Assembly (NCBI RefSeq): GCF_000024205.1
Contig: NC_013216.1
Span: 744,001-808,000, forward strand
DNA length: 64,000 bases
From: Desulfofarcimen acetoxidans DSM 771
GTDB lineage: Bacteria > Bacillota > Desulfotomaculia > Desulfotomaculales > Desulfofarciminaceae
Direction: 5' to 3'
This document shows positions 16,581-24,449 of this stretch, piece after piece; position 1 is the stretch's first letter, and each line of letters begins with the position of its first letter. Below the pieces are notes generated by a model. It ran no database searches and had not been told where the DNA came from. It worked only from the letters and a program-made list of their open reading frames with translations. A program made the position numbers and the translations under genes.

Positions 16581-17258
16581 TTGGATTCTTCCAGGGGGAC
16601 TTTGACCATAGCCATACCTAAAGGGACTTTATATAAACCGTCTTTAGACTTGCTGCAAAAGGCCGGTTTTAATACAGAAGAACTGGCCGGGGACTCCAGG
16701 CAGCTGTATTTTACCGTTCCGGCAGATAATGTACGCTATATTATTTGCCGTCCCACTGATATACCGACTTTTGTGGAATACGGTGCCGCTGATCTGGGCA
16801 TTGCCGGTAAAGATACTCTGGCCGAGCAGGGCAAGGATGTTTATGAACTTTTAGATTTGAAATACGGTTTTTGCCGTTTTGTAGTGGCAGCCCCGGCCGC
16901 TTCAGTGCAAGAATGCGGGGGGCTGGCTCTGAAAAACCGCGGCCATGCACGGGTAGCTACTAAATTTCCGCGTGTGGCAGAAGAGTTTTTTCGCAGTCAG
17001 GGCATGCAGGCAGAAATTATCAAGCTGCATGGCAATATAGAACTGGCTCCTCTGGTTGGGCTGGCCGATATGATAGTGGATATTGTTTCAACCGGGCGTA
17101 CACTGCGCGAGAATAACTTGGTGGAACTGGTTGATGTGATGAATTCTACCGCCCGGTTGATAGCCAACCGGGTAAACAGGCAGTTTAAGGCGGACAGGAT
17201 AAACCGTTTGCTGGAACAATTGGCTGCGCTTGTAGATGCGGCTAATAAGGAAGGTTAA
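16581..17258 (+). CDS. hisG: ATP phosphoribosyltransferase, short form
   Basis: First enzyme of histidine synthesis: PRPP + ATP to phosphoribosyl-ATP. 225 residues, the short form lacking the C-terminal regulatory domain, which agrees with the hisZ gene upstream. Motifs: IAIPKGTLY at the start, DLGIAGKDTL near residue 72, RVATKFPRVA near 135 and the PRPP loop VDIVSTGRTLREN near 165. Starts at TTG 16581 after AGAGGTGA. The his run is then interrupted by a recombinase gene. Confidence 0.95.
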   Translation: MDSSRGTLTIAIPKGTLYKPSLDLLQKAGFNTEELAGDSRQLYFTVPADNVRYIICRPTDIPTFVEYGAADLGIAGKDTLAEQGKDVYELLDLKYGFCRFVVAAPAASVQECGGLALKNRGHARVATKFPRVAEEFFRSQGMQAEIIKLHGNIELAPLVGLADMIVDIVSTGRTLRENNLVELVDVMNSTARLIANRVNRQFKADRINRLLEQLAALVDAANKEG

Positions 17259-17308
17259 TGGAGGATATAACTGTTACTAGAAAACTAAATTAATATTAAA
17301 AAACCTGC

Positions 17309-17314
17309 TATAAT
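17309..17314 (+). promoter_or_regulatory. -10 box of the IS607 recombinase gene
   Basis: TATAAT 28 bases before the ATG at 17342. No good -35 is visible, so the call is tentative. If used, it could also feed transcription into hisD. Confidence 0.35.
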
Positions 17315-17341
17315 ATGATATGATTTTGGCAGGTGATTAGG

Positions 17342-17971
17342 ATGGAAAACTATATAAGTATTGGCAAAGCAGCTAAATATTTAGGGGTTAGTATTAATAC
17401 TTTACGTGTTTGGGAAAAGAAAAAGATATTAGTTCCAGAAAGAACTCCTACTGGCCATCGCCGCTATAAAATGTCCCAAGTAGAATCCTTTGAGGGCAAA
17501 AAATATAGCCGAATTCAAAATACCGTATTTCTCTACGCCAGGGTATCTACGCAAAAACAGGCTGATGCCGGGAATCTTGATCGACAAATAGGAAGGCTTA
17601 CTGAATATGCATCAAATAACAAATATGCTATTCAGGCTGTTTTTCGTGATATTGCCAGTGGTTTAAATGAAAACCGTAAAGGTCTACAAAAGTTACTTAA
17701 GGCTGTAAAGGAGACTAATAATGCCTTAGTAATTATTGAGTATAAAGACCGTTTAGCACGGTTCGGTTATGCCTACTTAGAGAAATACATTAGCGATTTT
17801 GGCGGGCATATTGTAGTAATAGAAAAAAAAGACGTCGATGAACAGCAAGAGTTGGTAGAAGATTTAATTGCTGTTACAACGTCATTTTCTGCTCGTATAT
17901 ATGAAAAACGTGGCGGTAGAGTAGCAAAAAAGCTGTCAAAGGTCATTGAAAGCGAGGTGATGGAAGCATGA
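17342..17971 (+). CDS. IS607-family serine recombinase (TnpA)
   Basis: The protein is about 209 residues, a complete IS607 TnpA. The MerR-like DNA-binding domain comes first (SIGKAAKYLGVSINTLRVWE, then GHRRY), as usual in IS607 and unlike classic resolvases. The serine recombinase domain follows with YARVSTQKQ (catalytic Ser), DIASGLNENRKGL and YKDRLARFGY, and ends RIYEKRGGRVAKKL. Start ATG 17342 after AGGTGAT; GTG 17333 is an alternative. It sits between hisG and hisD and its TGA overlaps the hisD ATG. No tnpB is present. Its AT-rich base use differs from the his genes. Confidence 0.9.
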   Translation: MENYISIGKAAKYLGVSINTLRVWEKKKILVPERTPTGHRRYKMSQVESFEGKKYSRIQNTVFLYARVSTQKQADAGNLDRQIGRLTEYASNNKYAIQAVFRDIASGLNENRKGLQKLLKAVKETNNALVIIEYKDRLARFGYAYLEKYISDFGGHIVVIEKKDVDEQQELVEDLIAVTTSFSARIYEKRGGRVAKKLSKVIESEVMEA

Positions 17972-19266
17972 TTAGGATTATGCAGGCGGGAGACCCCGCC
18001 CTGGAAAATATTATGAATAGGCATATGGCCGGCAAAGAAGCAGCCGCGGCAATCGTGGCAGAAATAATAAAGACTGTGCGCGAGCAGGGTGACAGGGCTT
18101 TATGCGCTTACACGGCCGATTTTGATCAAGTCAAGTTGACCCCCGGTCAACTGAAAGTCATACCTGAAGAAATAGAAGAAGCCTATGGCCTGGTGGAAAA
18201 GACAACTCTGGAGTCAATATGCCTGGCCCGTGACAATATAGCTTCTTTCCACCGCAAGCAGTTGGAGAAATCCTGGTTTGCCCCGTCCGATAACGGTGTT
18301 ATCCTGGGACAGCTGGTGCGCCCGCTGGCCAGAGCAGGCATTTATGTCCCGGGCGGTACTGCTGTGCTCTTTTCTTCAGTGCTGATGAACGCCATACCGG
18401 CCATGGTGGCCGGGGTGAAAGAAATTGTTATGGTTACTCCTCCGGGCAAGGACGGAAAACTCAACCCTTATACACTGGTGGCAGCCGCTGAGGCAGGGGT
18501 AACCGAGATTTATAAGGCCGGTGGGGCTCAGGCAATAGCGGCACTGGCTTACGGAACTGAAACAATCAAGCCGGTAGATAAAATAACCGGTCCGGGCAAT
18601 ATCTATGTAACCCTGGCCAAACAGCAGGTCTACGGGCAGGTGGGTATTGATATGCTGGCCGGGCCCAGTGAAGTGCTGGTAGTGGCTGATGAAACGGCGG
18701 ATGCTTCCTATGTGGCTGCGGATCTGCTCTCTCAGGCCGAGCATGACGTGCTGGCTTCCGCTGTGCTGCTGACACCGGTGGAAAGCCTGGCTGAAAAAGT
18801 AAGAGAGGAAGTTGCCAGGCAGACTGAGTTGTTGCCGCGCAGGGATATCGTCACCCGTTCTTTAACTGACTACAGCGCTATAGTAATCACCAGGGATTTG
18901 GCCCAGGCGGTGCAGATGGCCAATAGGTTTGCACCTGAACACCTGGAACTGATGGTAAAAGAGCCTTTTAACCTGTTATGCCAGATTACCAATGCCGGGG
19001 CCGTCTTTTTAGGCTCTTACTCACCCGAGCCGGTGGGAGATTACTGGGCCGGGCCAAATCACGTGCTGCCTACAGGCGGAACAGCCAGGTTCTACTCGCC
19101 TTTGAGCGTAGATACCTTTATTAAAAAATCAAGCATAATTTCCTATACACGGGAGGCATTGGAGCAGGCCGGTGGTCATATTGCAGACATGGCTGTTAAA
19201 GAGGGACTGGATGCTCATGCCAACGCTATAAGAATCAGGCTGGAGGGGAAAGGAGAAAATCAATAA
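17968..19266 (+). CDS. hisD: Histidinol dehydrogenase
   Basis: Oxidises histidinol to histidine in two NAD-linked steps. The 432-residue protein is full length. GRAGIYVPGG, KITGPGNIYV and AGPSEVLVVAD are family landmarks; zinc and catalytic residues are in LSQAEHD, FAPEHLEL and WAGPNHVLPTGG. The ATG overlaps the stop of the IS607 gene (ATGA), and GAGGTGATGG just inside that gene acts as ribosome site. The stop overlaps the hisC start by one base. Confidence 0.96.
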   Translation: MIRIMQAGDPALENIMNRHMAGKEAAAAIVAEIIKTVREQGDRALCAYTADFDQVKLTPGQLKVIPEEIEEAYGLVEKTTLESICLARDNIASFHRKQLEKSWFAPSDNGVILGQLVRPLARAGIYVPGGTAVLFSSVLMNAIPAMVAGVKEIVMVTPPGKDGKLNPYTLVAAAEAGVTEIYKAGGAQAIAALAYGTETIKPVDKITGPGNIYVTLAKQQVYGQVGIDMLAGPSEVLVVADETADASYVAADLLSQAEHDVLASAVLLTPVESLAEKVREEVARQTELLPRRDIVTRSLTDYSAIVITRDLAQAVQMANRFAPEHLELMVKEPFNLLCQITNAGAVFLGSYSPEPVGDYWAGPNHVLPTGGTARFYSPLSVDTFIKKSSIISYTREALEQAGGHIADMAVKEGLDAHANAIRIRLEGKGENQ

Positions 19267-20339
19267 TGAGCAGAAAGTTTGTCATCGAAGACCTGGTCAG
19301 ACCTGATCTGGCGCAGCTAACCCCGTATGAACCGGAGATACATGACGGTGTGATAAAAATGGATGCCAATGAAAACCCCTACGAATTTCCCGGCCAGGTG
19401 CTGGAGCAAATATATAAAAGACTTAGTTCGGAGACCTTTACCCGTTACCCCGATCCCCTGGCTGGTGAATTAAAGCAAAAACTGGCTGTTTATGCCGGTG
19501 TCGGGCCTGAGAAGATCCTGGCAGGCAGCGGTTCCGATGAGCTTATCTTGAATATAATTGAGACTTTAGGCCCTGACGCGCCGGTTGTTGTGACTAACCC
19601 CACTTTTTCTATGTACTGGGTGCATAGTCTGGTGGTAGGAGCAAAGCCGCTGGTCGTCAACAGGCAGCCGGATTTTTCCGTAGATATAGATGAATTATGC
19701 CGTGTAACCGAGCAAAACGGTTGTAAGGCTGTCTTTTTATGTTCTCCCAATAATCCTACCGGAAACATTACCCCTCTGTCCGACCTGGCTCGCTTAGCCG
19801 GCAGGGTTAACGCCCTGGTTGTTTTAGATGAGGCTTACGGGGAATTCGGTGGAGAGACAGCCGTACCTCTTCTCGATCAGTATCCCAATATAGTTATTCT
19901 AAAAACTTTTTCCAAGGCTTTTGGCTTGGCCGGCCTGCGGGTTGGTTACCTGTTGGCCGATCCTCTGGTTATCAAACAGTTTTTAAAAGTGCAGCAGCCT
20001 TTTAATGTGAACAATTTTTCTCAGATTGCCGCTGCCACGGTACTGGATTTCCTACCGCTTTTTCAGCAGCGTATCGACCAAATAATCAAAGACAGGGAGA
20101 TTATCTTCCAGGCTCTCCTTTCCATAACGGGCGTTAGTGAGGTAATACCCAGCAGAGCTAACTACATAATGTTTAAAACAGTCAAACCTGCAGATAAGGT
20201 CTTTCAAGCTTTGTTAGAGAGGAAAATTCTAATCCGCAATTTAAACTCACCCCAGCTGCCGGGTTATCTGCGTGTATCAGTGGGGACGCCCGAAGAGAAC
20301 AAACTGTTTTTGCAGGAACTTGAACAAGTATTGAGTTAA
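19266..20339 (+). CDS. hisC: Histidinol-phosphate aminotransferase
   Basis: A PLP enzyme, fold type I, converting imidazole-acetol phosphate to histidinol phosphate. 357 residues. Visible: MDANENPYEFP at the start, CSPNNPTGN, the Asp of VVLDEAYGEF, and the PLP lysine in KTFSKAFGLAGLRVGY. It overlaps hisD by one base (TAATG), so the two are translationally coupled. hisB starts 17 bases later. Confidence 0.95.
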   Translation: MSRKFVIEDLVRPDLAQLTPYEPEIHDGVIKMDANENPYEFPGQVLEQIYKRLSSETFTRYPDPLAGELKQKLAVYAGVGPEKILAGSGSDELILNIIETLGPDAPVVVTNPTFSMYWVHSLVVGAKPLVVNRQPDFSVDIDELCRVTEQNGCKAVFLCSPNNPTGNITPLSDLARLAGRVNALVVLDEAYGEFGGETAVPLLDQYPNIVILKTFSKAFGLAGLRVGYLLADPLVIKQFLKVQQPFNVNNFSQIAAATVLDFLPLFQQRIDQIIKDREIIFQALLSITGVSEVIPSRANYIMFKTVKPADKVFQALLERKILIRNLNSPQLPGYLRVSVGTPEENKLFLQELEQVLS

Positions 20340-20355
20340 ACAAAAGAGGTGCTGT

Positions 20356-20946
20356 ATGCAGACCAGAAAAGTCGAGTTAACCCGTAAAACTGCCGAAACT
20401 GATATTTACTTAAAACTGGATTTGGATGGCAGCGGTGTTTACGATATAAAAACAGGTATAGGTTTTTTTGATCATATGCTGAATTTGATGACCAGGCATG
20501 GTATGCTGAATCTGGAACTAAGAGCTGACGGTGATTTAGAGATTGACGGTCATCACACGGTGGAGGATATAGGCATCTGCCTGGGCCAGGCAATTAAAGA
20601 AGCTCTGGGCGATAAGTCAGGTATTAACCGCTACGGACACGCTATGGTGCCTATGGACGAGGCTCTGCTGCTGGCAGCCCTGGATTTGAGCGGCAGGGGC
20701 CACCTGGAATTAAGTGTAGAAATTCCTTCTCCTAAGGTGGGTGATTTTGAGACTGAACTGTTGGAGGAATTTTTACGGGCGCTGTCAGTTAATGGCGGTA
20801 TCACCCTGCATGTTACACAAATATCCGGTCGCAATAGCCATCACATAATAGAAGGTATTTTTAAGGCTCTGGGCAGAGCGCTGAGGCAGGCAGTGGAAAC
20901 GGACAGCAGGGCAAATGGCATACCTTCTACAAAAGGTGTTTTGTAA
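20356..20946 (+). CDS. hisB: Imidazoleglycerol-phosphate dehydratase
   Basis: Dehydrates IGP to imidazole-acetol phosphate with manganese. 196 residues, the monofunctional form without the phosphatase domain of enterobacteria. Metal-site motifs FFDHML and DGHHTVED appear in the first half, and GRNSHHIIEG near residue 160. Start ATG after AGAGGTG. It is followed by hisH after 28 bases. Confidence 0.96.
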   Translation: MQTRKVELTRKTAETDIYLKLDLDGSGVYDIKTGIGFFDHMLNLMTRHGMLNLELRADGDLEIDGHHTVEDIGICLGQAIKEALGDKSGINRYGHAMVPMDEALLLAALDLSGRGHLELSVEIPSPKVGDFETELLEEFLRALSVNGGITLHVTQISGRNSHHIIEGIFKALGRALRQAVETDSRANGIPSTKGVL

Positions 20947-20974
20947 GGATACTTATTATTTTATGGAGGAAAAA

Positions 20975-21589
20975 ATGATTGCTATAATTGATTATGGTAT
21001 GGGCAACCTGCGCAGCGTGCAAAAAGGTCTGGAAAATGTCGGGCATGATGCTTTTATCACCAGGGACCCGGATAAAGTTGTTCAGGCCGGGGGAGTTGTT
21101 TTGCCCGGCGTAGGTGCTTTTGCCGATGCCATGAAGAACCTGAAAGCCTCCGGTATGGACCAGGCAGTACTGAAAGCTGTAGCTGACGGTAAGCCTTTTC
21201 TGGGTATTTGTCTGGGCCAGCAGCTGCTTTTTGAAGTCAGTGAAGAATGGGGTTTGACTGAGGGCCTGGGAATTTTTGCAGGCCGGGTCAGGCGTTTCCC
21301 CGAGTGCGATTTAAAAGTGCCTCACATGGGTTGGAACAAGGTCGAAATACGAAAAGACAATCCACTTTTAGACGGTATACCTGATAAATCAGCCTTTTAC
21401 TTTGTCCACTCCTATCATGTAGAACCCATAGACCGGGAAGTTATTATTGGGACAACTGAATATGGAGTACGCTTTTCCTCTTTTGTCGGGCGGGATAAAA
21501 TATTTGGCATACAATTTCACCCGGAAAAAAGCAGTGCTTTAGGTCTGAAAATATTAGACAATTTCGGGAGGTTAGTAAAAAAATGTTAA
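20975..21589 (+). CDS. hisH: Imidazole glycerol phosphate synthase, glutaminase subunit
   Basis: Supplies ammonia from glutamine to HisF. About 204 residues from ATG 20975, which has GGAGGA 5-8 bases before it and begins MIAIIDYGMGNLRSV; a longer frame from 20915 lies inside hisB. The class I amidotransferase triad is seen: Cys in LGICLGQQLL, His and Glu in IQFHPEKSS. It overlaps hisA by 7 bases, suggesting coupling. Confidence 0.96.
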   Translation: MIAIIDYGMGNLRSVQKGLENVGHDAFITRDPDKVVQAGGVVLPGVGAFADAMKNLKASGMDQAVLKAVADGKPFLGICLGQQLLFEVSEEWGLTEGLGIFAGRVRRFPECDLKVPHMGWNKVEIRKDNPLLDGIPDKSAFYFVHSYHVEPIDREVIIGTTEYGVRFSSFVGRDKIFGIQFHPEKSSALGLKILDNFGRLVKKC

Positions 21590-22311
21590 TTATACCGGCT
21601 ATTGATTTACGGGAAGGAAGATGTGTCCGTTTGGTGGAAGGTCGTTTAGACCAGGAGACTATATACTCTGACGACCCGGTGGCTATGGCTCTCTCCTGGC
21701 AGCAGCAGGGAGCTGAATATCTGCATGTGGTCGACTTGGACGGTGCCTTTGCCGGTGCTCCAAAAAACTTAGCCATAATTAAAAATATCATAGCTGCTGT
21801 GGATATACCGGTGGAAGTCGGAGGCGGTATCAGGAATCTGGAGGCTATAGAAGAGCTGCTTGGCAGCGGAGCTTCCAGAGTCGTCCTGGGTACGGTGGCA
21901 ATTCGCAATCCTGAACTGGTACAGGAGGCCTGTCAGAAATTTGGTGAAGGTATTGTTGTTGGCATTGATGCAAAGAACGGTAAGGTTGCCATTCAGGGCT
22001 GGGGAATTACTGTAGAAAAGACAGCTCTTGAGCTGGCTCTGGAAATGAAGAAATTAGGTGTTCAGCGAGTATTGTTTACGGATATTAAGCGCGACGGCAC
22101 CCTGCAGGGTCCGAATCTGGAAGCAACCGGGGATCTGGCCCGTAAAAGCGGGTTGAAAGTTATAGCTTCAGGCGGTGTTTCTGTGCTGGAGGATTTAAAA
22201 GAGCTGAAAAAACTGGAAGCTGACGGCGTTGACTCCGTGATTATGGGCAAAGCACTCTATGCCGGTACGATAAAACTTAAGGATGCTCTGGCTTTGGCAG
22301 AGGCTAAATAA
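21583..22311 (+). CDS. hisA: ProFAR isomerase
   Basis: Opens the ribosyl ring of ProFAR (Amadori rearrangement). A 242-residue TIM barrel: [16 protein letters not shown] with the catalytic Asp at the start, the mid catalytic Asp in [10 protein letters not shown], phosphate sites in EVGGGIRN and ASGGVS. It overlaps hisH. Confidence 0.96.
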   Translation: MLIIPAIDLREGRCVRLVEGRLDQETIYSDDPVAMALSWQQQGAEYLHVVDLDGAFAGAPKNLAIIKNIIAAVDIPVEVGGGIRNLEAIEELLGSGASRVVLGTVAIRNPELVQEACQKFGEGIVVGIDAKNGKVAIQGWGITVEKTALELALEMKKLGVQRVLFTDIKRDGTLQGPNLEATGDLARKSGLKVIASGGVSVLEDLKELKKLEADGVDSVIMGKALYAGTIKLKDALALAEAK

Positions 22312-22336
22312 ACAAAATATTAGGGAGAAATCACCT

Positions 22337-23095
22337 ATGCTGATGAAAAGAATTATTCCCTGCCTGGATGTGACCGGCGGCAGGGTGGTTAAAGGAACTA
22401 ACTTTGTTAATTTAAGAGATGCCGGAGATCCTGTGGAACTGGCGGCAGTCTATGATAAAGAGGGCGCGGACGAACTGGTATTTTTAGATATCACAGCTTC
22501 CCACGAGGGGCGCAAAACCACACTGGATATGGTTTACCGCACTGCGGCCGAGGTTTTTATACCTTTTAGCGTGGGCGGCGGGATTGGTTCCGTAGAGGAT
22601 ATGCGCTCTATGCTGACAGCGGGAGCGGACAAGGTTTCCATAAATACTGCCGCTATCAGAAATCCCGAATTGGTAGCGGAAGGTGCCAATAAGTTTGGCA
22701 GCCAGTGCATAATTGTAGCTATAGATGCCCGTCAGGTAGCTCCCGGTCGCTGGGAAGTATATACCCACGGGGGGCGCAGGCCAACCGGTATTGATGCTGT
22801 GGAATGGGCGGCCAGGGTTGAGTCGCTGGGTGCGGGGGAAATACTGCTTACCAGCATGGACAGAGACGGCACCAAGGATGGGTATGATGTTGCCCTGACC
22901 AGGGCTGTTTCCCGGGCGGTTAAAATACCTGTTATAGCTTCCGGCGGTGTTGGAAATCTGGAACATATGGTGGAAGGCTTGACTGAGGGTGAAGCTGACG
23001 CGGCGCTGGCTGCTTCCATTTTTCACTTTCAGGAGTACTCCATCAGGCAGGTTAAAGAGTTTCTGAGGGATAACGGTGTTCCGGTAAGGATTTAG
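22337..23095 (+). CDS. hisF: Imidazole glycerol phosphate synthase, cyclase subunit
   Basis: Makes IGP and AICAR from PRFAR with ammonia from HisH. About 252 residues from ATG 22337 (AGGGAG site 9 bases upstream). [16 protein letters not shown] carries the first catalytic Asp, [14 protein letters not shown] the second; GGGIGS and ASGGVGN bind phosphate. AICAR released here feeds purH, encoded at the start of the window. Confidence 0.96.
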   Translation: MLMKRIIPCLDVTGGRVVKGTNFVNLRDAGDPVELAAVYDKEGADELVFLDITASHEGRKTTLDMVYRTAAEVFIPFSVGGGIGSVEDMRSMLTAGADKVSINTAAIRNPELVAEGANKFGSQCIIVAIDARQVAPGRWEVYTHGGRRPTGIDAVEWAARVESLGAGEILLTSMDRDGTKDGYDVALTRAVSRAVKIPVIASGGVGNLEHMVEGLTEGEADAALAASIFHFQEYSIRQVKEFLRDNGVPVRI

Positions 23096-23185
23096 TTTAC
23101 ACGCAATAGTTAAAGATGGATGGTGCGGAAGATTTAAGTTGAAAGTTGAAGACTTTTCGTAAACTGAAAGGAACGGTGTTATTAT

Positions 23186-23899
23186 ATGCAGCAGTTGGAT
23201 ATTACTAAGCTAAAATATGACCGGTCAGGTCTGATACCTGCCATTGTGCAGGATTACGCGACCAGAGAGGTTTTAATGGTAGCCTATATGAACCAGGAGG
23301 CGGTGGAGAAAACCCTGACCACACTGGAAACCTGGTTCTGGAGCCGCAGCAGGCAGAAATTCTGGCATAAAGGCGAGTCCTCCGGCAATGTACAGAAGGT
23401 TCGGGAGATATACCATGATTGTGACAAGGATACCCTGCTGGTGCTGGTTGATCAGAAAGGTGCGGCCTGTCATGAAGGTTATTACAGCTGTTTTCATTAT
23501 CGCATCAATCGGGATTGTACTGTGGAAATAGTGGGAGAGCAGCAGTTTGACCCGGATGAGGTATACGGAAAAATTTCTGAGAATAAAGAGCAGGCTAAAG
23601 AGACTGTTCCGACTGCCGGAGCAGGGGTTCTGGACGAACTGTACGGGGTAATACTGGATCGTAAAGAGAAAATGCCGGAGGGTGCCTATACCAGCTATCT
23701 TTTTGACAAAGGTCTGGATAAGATACTTAAGAAAGTCGGCGAAGAGAGTGCAGAGGTAATACTGGCCGCTAAGAATAAGGATAAACACGAGCTGGTAAAA
23801 GAAAGCGCTGACCTGCTTTATCACCTGCTGGTTATGCTGGCGGAGCAGGGAGTTATGCCAGGAGAAGTTTTTGCGGAGTTAAAACAGCGGAGGAAATAG
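23186..23899 (+). CDS. hisIE: Phosphoribosyl-AMP cyclohydrolase / phosphoribosyl-ATP pyrophosphatase
   Basis: A 237-residue fusion of steps 2 and 3 of the pathway. The N-terminal HisI half has WFWSRSRQKFWHKGESSGN and metal ligands in HDCDKDT and CHEGYYSC. The HisE half (from about residue 145) has SYLFDKGLDKILKKVGEES and the helix ESADLLYHLL. Last gene of the his run, 90 bases after hisF. Confidence 0.96.
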   Translation: MQQLDITKLKYDRSGLIPAIVQDYATREVLMVAYMNQEAVEKTLTTLETWFWSRSRQKFWHKGESSGNVQKVREIYHDCDKDTLLVLVDQKGAACHEGYYSCFHYRINRDCTVEIVGEQQFDPDEVYGKISENKEQAKETVPTAGAGVLDELYGVILDRKEKMPEGAYTSYLFDKGLDKILKKVGEESAEVILAAKNKDKHELVKESADLLYHLLVMLAEQGVMPGEVFAELKQRRK

Positions 23900-23982
23900 T
23901 GTCAGCCGGTCTGAGATATGGTTAGAGTAATTAACCCTTTTAAAGAAGAAGAGTTCTGCATTTAATAGACGGGGGTGAAGTT

Positions 23983-24240
23983 TTGGCCAAAATTGAAGTG
24001 GGTAAGTTTGTGCAGGAGAACCAGGAGGAAATCAAGAAACTTGTGGATATAGCCTTGAACCGGGCCGGGGATAAAATCAGCTCTGAGATTGCAGCAGGCA
24101 AGATTAAACCAACCTATGAAGAAGCACTGCCGATCTTGCTTTATGAAGTTCTGACCACTCATACCATTTCTATTTTAAGACTAGTGTCCGAAATGCTTGG
24201 GGGCCAGGGGCAGTCAGAAGAAGAAAAATTTTGCAATTAA
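23983..24240 (+). CDS. Conserved-looking hypothetical protein, 85 aa
   Basis: Starts at TTG 23983 after GGGGGTGAAG. The product is acidic and probably all-helical (KFVQENQEEIKKLVDIAL ... EEALPILLYEVLTTH), without signal or membrane segments. It follows hisIE by 83 bases and precedes a terminator, so it may be the tail of the his transcript. I do not recognise the family. Confidence 0.6.
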   Translation: MAKIEVGKFVQENQEEIKKLVDIALNRAGDKISSEIAAGKIKPTYEEALPILLYEVLTTHTISILRLVSEMLGGQGQSEEEKFCN

Positions 24241-24258
24241 CCATGAAAAGGTTTAAAA

Positions 24259-24285
24259 GAGCCCGGCATAGGCCGGGTTCTATGT
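24259..24285 (+). terminator. Terminator closing the his region
   Basis: 9-bp stem (24259-24267 with 24272-24280, one G-U pair), 4-base loop, followed by a T-rich TATGTTATT. Confidence 0.6.
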
Positions 24286-24449
24286 TATTCCCCCCGGCAC
24301 TTTTGCATGCTTTAGATGCTAATTTTCAATAATATATTGAGATAATGGTTGGCTTGAAAATATGATATAATACAATTCGTAAACAAAGCTTAACTAAATT
24401 CAGCTGTACATTGTAAACTGTTTTTATATTTTCTCAGGGAGTGAGTTTT

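Noticed and set aside
17333-17341. GTG 17333 as start of the IS607 recombinase
   Set aside because: It lies inside the AGGTGAT ribosome site; ATG 17342 is better placed.
22484-23026. 180-codon minus frame inside hisF
   Set aside because: Antisense shadow of hisF; composition is typical of a reverse-complement frame.
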